DNA of 8,765 nt from Gammaproteobacteria bacterium (lineage in GTDB: Bacteria > Pseudomonadota > Gammaproteobacteria > J113): positions 1-8,765 of the forward strand of contig RFJX01000104.1 in the NCBI GenBank assembly GCA_003694425.1, in the 5' to 3' direction. The position numbers were made by a program, and so were the translations under genes. This document shows, in pieces, positions 6,672 through 8,765 of the stretch. The notes under the pieces were generated by a model that had not been told where the DNA came from, searched no databases, and worked only from the letters and a program-made list of their open reading frames with translations. Within the stretch, counting starts at the first letter, position 1, and every line of letters begins with the position of its first letter.

Positions 6672-7366
6672 GCGACGCCCCCCCCATCTCCCCGCCCTCG
6701 CGGCGAAGGGTGCGCAGCTTCGTGCGCCGTGAGGGGCGGATGACGCCGGCCCAGAAACGGGCCCTGGAGCGGCTCTGGCCGCGCTTCGGCCTGCCCCCGG
6801 AGGGCGAGGTGACGGCAGAGCGGCTGTTCGGACGGGCCTGTCCCCTCCAGCTCGAGATCGGCATCGGTACCGGCGATACCCTCCTGGCCCTGGCCCGCCA
6901 CTGGCCCCGGGACGGTTTCATCGGCGTGGAGGTGCATCGCCCCGGCCTCGGCCACTGCCTGCAGCACCTCGAACGGGAGGCGGTCGGGAACGTGCGCCTG
7001 GCCTGTGCCGATGCGGTGGAGCTCCTGCGGGAGCGCATCCCTGCGCAGAGCCTGAGCCGGGTACATATCTACTTCCCCGATCCCTGGCACAAGAAACGTC
7101 ATCACAAGCGCCGCCTGATCCAGCCGGCCTTCCTCGAGCTGCTGGCGGATCGCCTGGCCGGCCACGGCCAGGTCCACCTCGCCACCGACTGGGACGACTA
7201 CGCGGAGTGGATCCACCAGGCGATCGCCTCCCAGCGGTCCCTGGTCAATCTCGCCGGCCCCGGCCGCACCGCCCCCCGTCCGGCCTGGCGCCCCGTCTCC
7301 CGCTACGAGGCACGGGCCCTGCGCCTGGGCCACCGCCTGCACCACTTCCTCCTCGGGCGGGTTTGA
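6668..7366 (+). CDS. trmB: tRNA (guanine-46-N7)-methyltransferase
   Basis: A 232-residue SAM-dependent methyltransferase that forms m7G46 in the tRNA variable loop. The typical N-terminal [14 protein letters not shown] lies at 16-29. The SAM-binding motif I is EIGIGTGD (63-70), followed by GVEVHRPG (86-93) and D115 of ADAVE. The catalytic/tRNA-binding [13 protein letters not shown] lies at 137-149, then TDWDDYAEW (173-181) and [12 protein letters not shown] (211-222). TTG at 6668 overlaps the thiG stop (TTGA) and keeps the full N-terminal motif. GTG 6710 would remove only unconserved residues and is the main alternative. No good ribosome site precedes the TTG, which fits translation coupled to thiG. 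Confidence 0.95.
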   Translation: MSDAPPISPPSRRRVRSFVRREGRMTPAQKRALERLWPRFGLPPEGEVTAERLFGRACPLQLEIGIGTGDTLLALARHWPRDGFIGVEVHRPGLGHCLQHLEREAVGNVRLACADAVELLRERIPAQSLSRVHIYFPDPWHKKRHHKRRLIQPAFLELLADRLAGHGQVHLATDWDDYAEWIHQAIASQRSLVNLAGPGRTAPRPAWRPVSRYEARALRLGHRLHHFLLGRV

Positions 7367-7376
7367 CAGGATTGTG

Positions 7377-7627
7377 CACCACGGAGACACGGAGGGCACA
7401 GAGATTCGTGAAGATTCGATGGGATATCTCCATGAGATACCGTACATTGAACCATCGGCCGGCAGAATCGGGGATCTGGCATGTCACGGTTCCTGGTGCA
7501 AAGAGGGGTCAGATTCAATCCTGAACGGTCTGGCATGACAGGGATCGCAGGCCCCGGATCAGAGGCCTCTCTATGCGTCGGAGTATTTGCGGCAAGGCTT
7601 CTCCGTGCCCTCCGTGTCTCCGTGGTG
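7377..7627. mobile_element. MITE-like element bounded by 27-base inverted repeats
   Basis: The left end (7377-7403, beginning CACCACGGAGACACGG) and right end (7601-7627, ending CCGTGTCTCCGTGGTG) are inverted repeats matching at 26 of 27 positions. The single mismatch is A7400 against C7604. The 251-base segment has no full gene. Internal items are TCTGGCATG twice (7475-7483, 7529-7537), the palindrome AGAGGCCTCT (7561-7570), and GGGGTCAGATTC (7505-7516). No direct target-site duplication is visible in the bases just outside. Similar CACGGAG-type repeats are widespread in bacterial intergenic DNA. It fills nearly all of the space between the convergent trmB and HAD genes, and its stem could also act as a bidirectional barrier to transcription. 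Confidence 0.65.
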
Positions 7628-7638
7628 AGGCATAAAGA

Positions 7639-8307
7639 TCACGGCATGATGTCGCGGAAGTCCTCGATGGCGACGAACGGCCCGGTCTCCACCTCAGGAC
7701 CCCGGCTGCTGGGTCGGCGCACGGCGCGCAGGTGGCGGATGCCGTAGCGCGCGGCGCTGGCCAGGGCGGCGAGATTGTCGTCCACCAGCAGGGTGCGTTC
7801 CGGGTCATGGGGGACCAGATCGGCAAGGGCCGGCCAGAAGGCGTCCGATTCCTTGGCCACACCCAGCTCGTGGGCCGAGACGATGTGGTCGAACCAGGGC
7901 GCCAGATCGGTGCGCGCCAGCTTCAGGCTCACGCTCTCTCCATGGGCGTTGGTGGTCAGGACTGTCTTCCGTCGGCTGCGCCTGAGCGCCCGCAGGAACT
8001 CGACCACATGGGGGTGGACCGCGATGAGATGGGCGATCTCCTGCTTGAGCAGAGGGATGTCCAGTCCCAGCTCCCGGCTCCAGTAGTCCAGGCAATACCA
8101 CTGGAGGGTCCCCTCCATGGCCCGGAACTTCGGCTGCAGCAGGGCCCGGGCCCGCTCCGGATCGATGCCGTGCAGCTCGGCATAGCGGCGCGGAACGTGT
8201 TCCTGCCAGAAATGGTCGTCGAAATGGAGGTCGAGCAGGGTGCCGTCCATGTCCAGCAGGACCGTCTCGATCCCGCTCCAGTCCAGTTTTTCCTGCGTTG
8301 ATGGCAA
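7639..8307 (-). CDS. yrfG: HAD-family 5'-nucleotidase, YrfG-like (GMP/IMP nucleotidase)
   Basis: A 222-residue cytoplasmic HAD hydrolase. Motif I is LLDMDGTLLDL with nucleophile D19 and acid/base D21. Motif II is TTN (118-120), motif III K152, and motif IV LLVDDN with D176 and D177. The stretch LQWYCLDYWSRELGLD (68-83) and FDDHFWQEHVP (29-39) closely follow E. coli YrfG, which dephosphorylates GMP and IMP, so this assignment is stronger than a generic HAD call. The only usable start is TTG at 8307; an in-frame stop lies at plus 8329-8331 and there is no ATG before M20. GGAG about 14 bases and GGGAAG about four bases upstream give partial ribosome-site support. It is convergent with trmB and divergent from the DUF692 gene, 56 bases away. 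Confidence 0.9.
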   Translation of the reverse strand: MPSTQEKLDWSGIETVLLDMDGTLLDLHFDDHFWQEHVPRRYAELHGIDPERARALLQPKFRAMEGTLQWYCLDYWSRELGLDIPLLKQEIAHLIAVHPHVVEFLRALRRSRRKTVLTTNAHGESVSLKLARTDLAPWFDHIVSAHELGVAKESDAFWPALADLVPHDPERTLLVDDNLAALASAARYGIRHLRAVRRPSSRGPEVETGPFVAIEDFRDIMP

Positions 8308-8363
8308 GATCTTCCCGCTCCGGATGGTCTAATCGGATCCTGAGACAACAGACAGCAACCTCG

Positions 8364-8765
8364 ATGAAAGATGATAGCAGCCCGATCGGTGGTGCCGGAC
8401 TCGGCCTGCGGCGCGACCACCTCGCGGAGCTGGCCGGTGCCGTGCCGGACCCGATCCGCTTCATGGAGCTGGCCTCGGAAAACTGGATCGGGGTCGGAGG
8501 GCGGTCCGGCGAACGGCTGCAGGAGGTGGCCCGTCAGGTGCCCCTGATCGGCCACGGGCTCTCGCTCAACCTGGGCGGCTGGACCCCGCTGGACACCGGG
8601 TTCCTCGAGCAGTTGCGCCGCTTCATCGAATCCTTCCATCTGCGGCTGTACGGCGATCACCTGAGCTACTGCGCCGACGAGGGGCAGCTCTACGCCCTCC
8701 TCCCCCTTCCCTTCACCGAAGAGGCGGTGCGTCACGTCGCCGGCCGCATCCGCCAGGTCCAGGAC
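8364..8765 (+). CDS. DUF692/MNIO family protein, N-terminal part (cut by window edge)
   Basis: Open from ATG 8364 to the last base with no stop: 134 codons, perhaps about half of a family member. It matches the DUF692 (UPF0276) multinuclear non-heme iron-dependent oxidase family: AGLGLRRDHL (11-20), FMELASENWIGVGG (33-46), IGHGLSLNLGG (62-72), PLDTGFLEQL, GDHLSY (97-102), LLPLPFTEEAV and GRIRQVQD. H64 and H99 correspond to conserved, probably metal-binding positions in the TIM barrel. Characterised relatives (MbnB, TglH, bufferin enzymes) modify cysteine or other residues of small peptides, usually with a partner protein. Here no partner or peptide gene is visible because the window ends. It is divergent from yrfG. 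The ribosome site is weak, so the exact start is moderately uncertain. Confidence 0.88.
   Translation, partial: MKDDSSPIGGAGLGLRRDHLAELAGAVPDPIRFMELASENWIGVGGRSGERLQEVARQVPLIGHGLSLNLGGWTPLDTGFLEQLRRFIESFHLRLYGDHLSYCADEGQLYALLPLPFTEEAVRHVAGRIRQVQD

Noticed and set aside
7207..7524. Plus-strand 105-codon frame running from inside trmB into the repeat
   Set aside because: Its first half is an out-of-frame shadow of trmB and the rest translates the inverted-repeat end; only the last 31 codons are discussed, as a possible fossil.

Overview
The window reads as ordinary chromosome of a GC-rich gammaproteobacterium. Protein motifs resemble Pseudomonas and, more loosely, Chromatiales/Ectothiorhodospiraceae-type genomes: argS followed at once by an FtsN-like SPOR protein, thiS-thiG-trmB in a row, a YrfG-type nucleotidase, and an E. 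coli glyU-like tRNA-Gly(CCC). No species can be named from the sequence alone. Genes are tightly packed, often with 1- to 4-base stop/start overlaps, and GTG or TTG starts are frequent.

Layout, left to right. Positions 1-208 hold a heptamer tandem array, a small hairpin and a second short repeat, with no gene. Then come an exported rhodanese-like protein (209-844), argS (933-2678) and an overlapping FtsN-like SPOR protein (2678-3250), all on the plus strand. On the minus strand follow an HD-domain phosphohydrolase (3269-3898) and, just upstream of it, tRNA-Gly(CCC) (3919-3992) with a recognisable promoter. No terminator is visible between the tRNA and the HD gene, so they may share a transcript. 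Rightward again, a stand-alone response regulator (4235-4636) overlaps a metallo-beta-lactamase-fold hydrolase (4633-5541), which overlaps thiS (5538-5747). After a 120-base gap with a TATAAT box come thiG (5868-6671) and overlapping trmB (6668-7366).

A 251-base MITE-like segment bounded by 27-base inverted repeats (7377-7627) separates trmB from a convergent YrfG-like HAD nucleotidase (7639-8307, minus). A divergent DUF692/MNIO gene starts at 8364 and runs off the right edge.

How the genes work together: ThiS and ThiG are the sulfur carrier and synthase for the thiazole half of thiamine. ArgS, TrmB and tRNA-Gly belong to translation. The SPOR protein is a probable cell-envelope/division factor. 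The response regulator and MBL hydrolase form a translationally coupled pair that looks like a small signalling/effector module of unknown substrate, physically linked to thiS. The least ordinary items are that coupled module, the double-cysteine rhodanese, the truncated MNIO gene, the possible tRNA-mRNA co-transcript and the two repeat elements. I found no clear evidence of a wholly new multi-gene system within these 8.8 kb.
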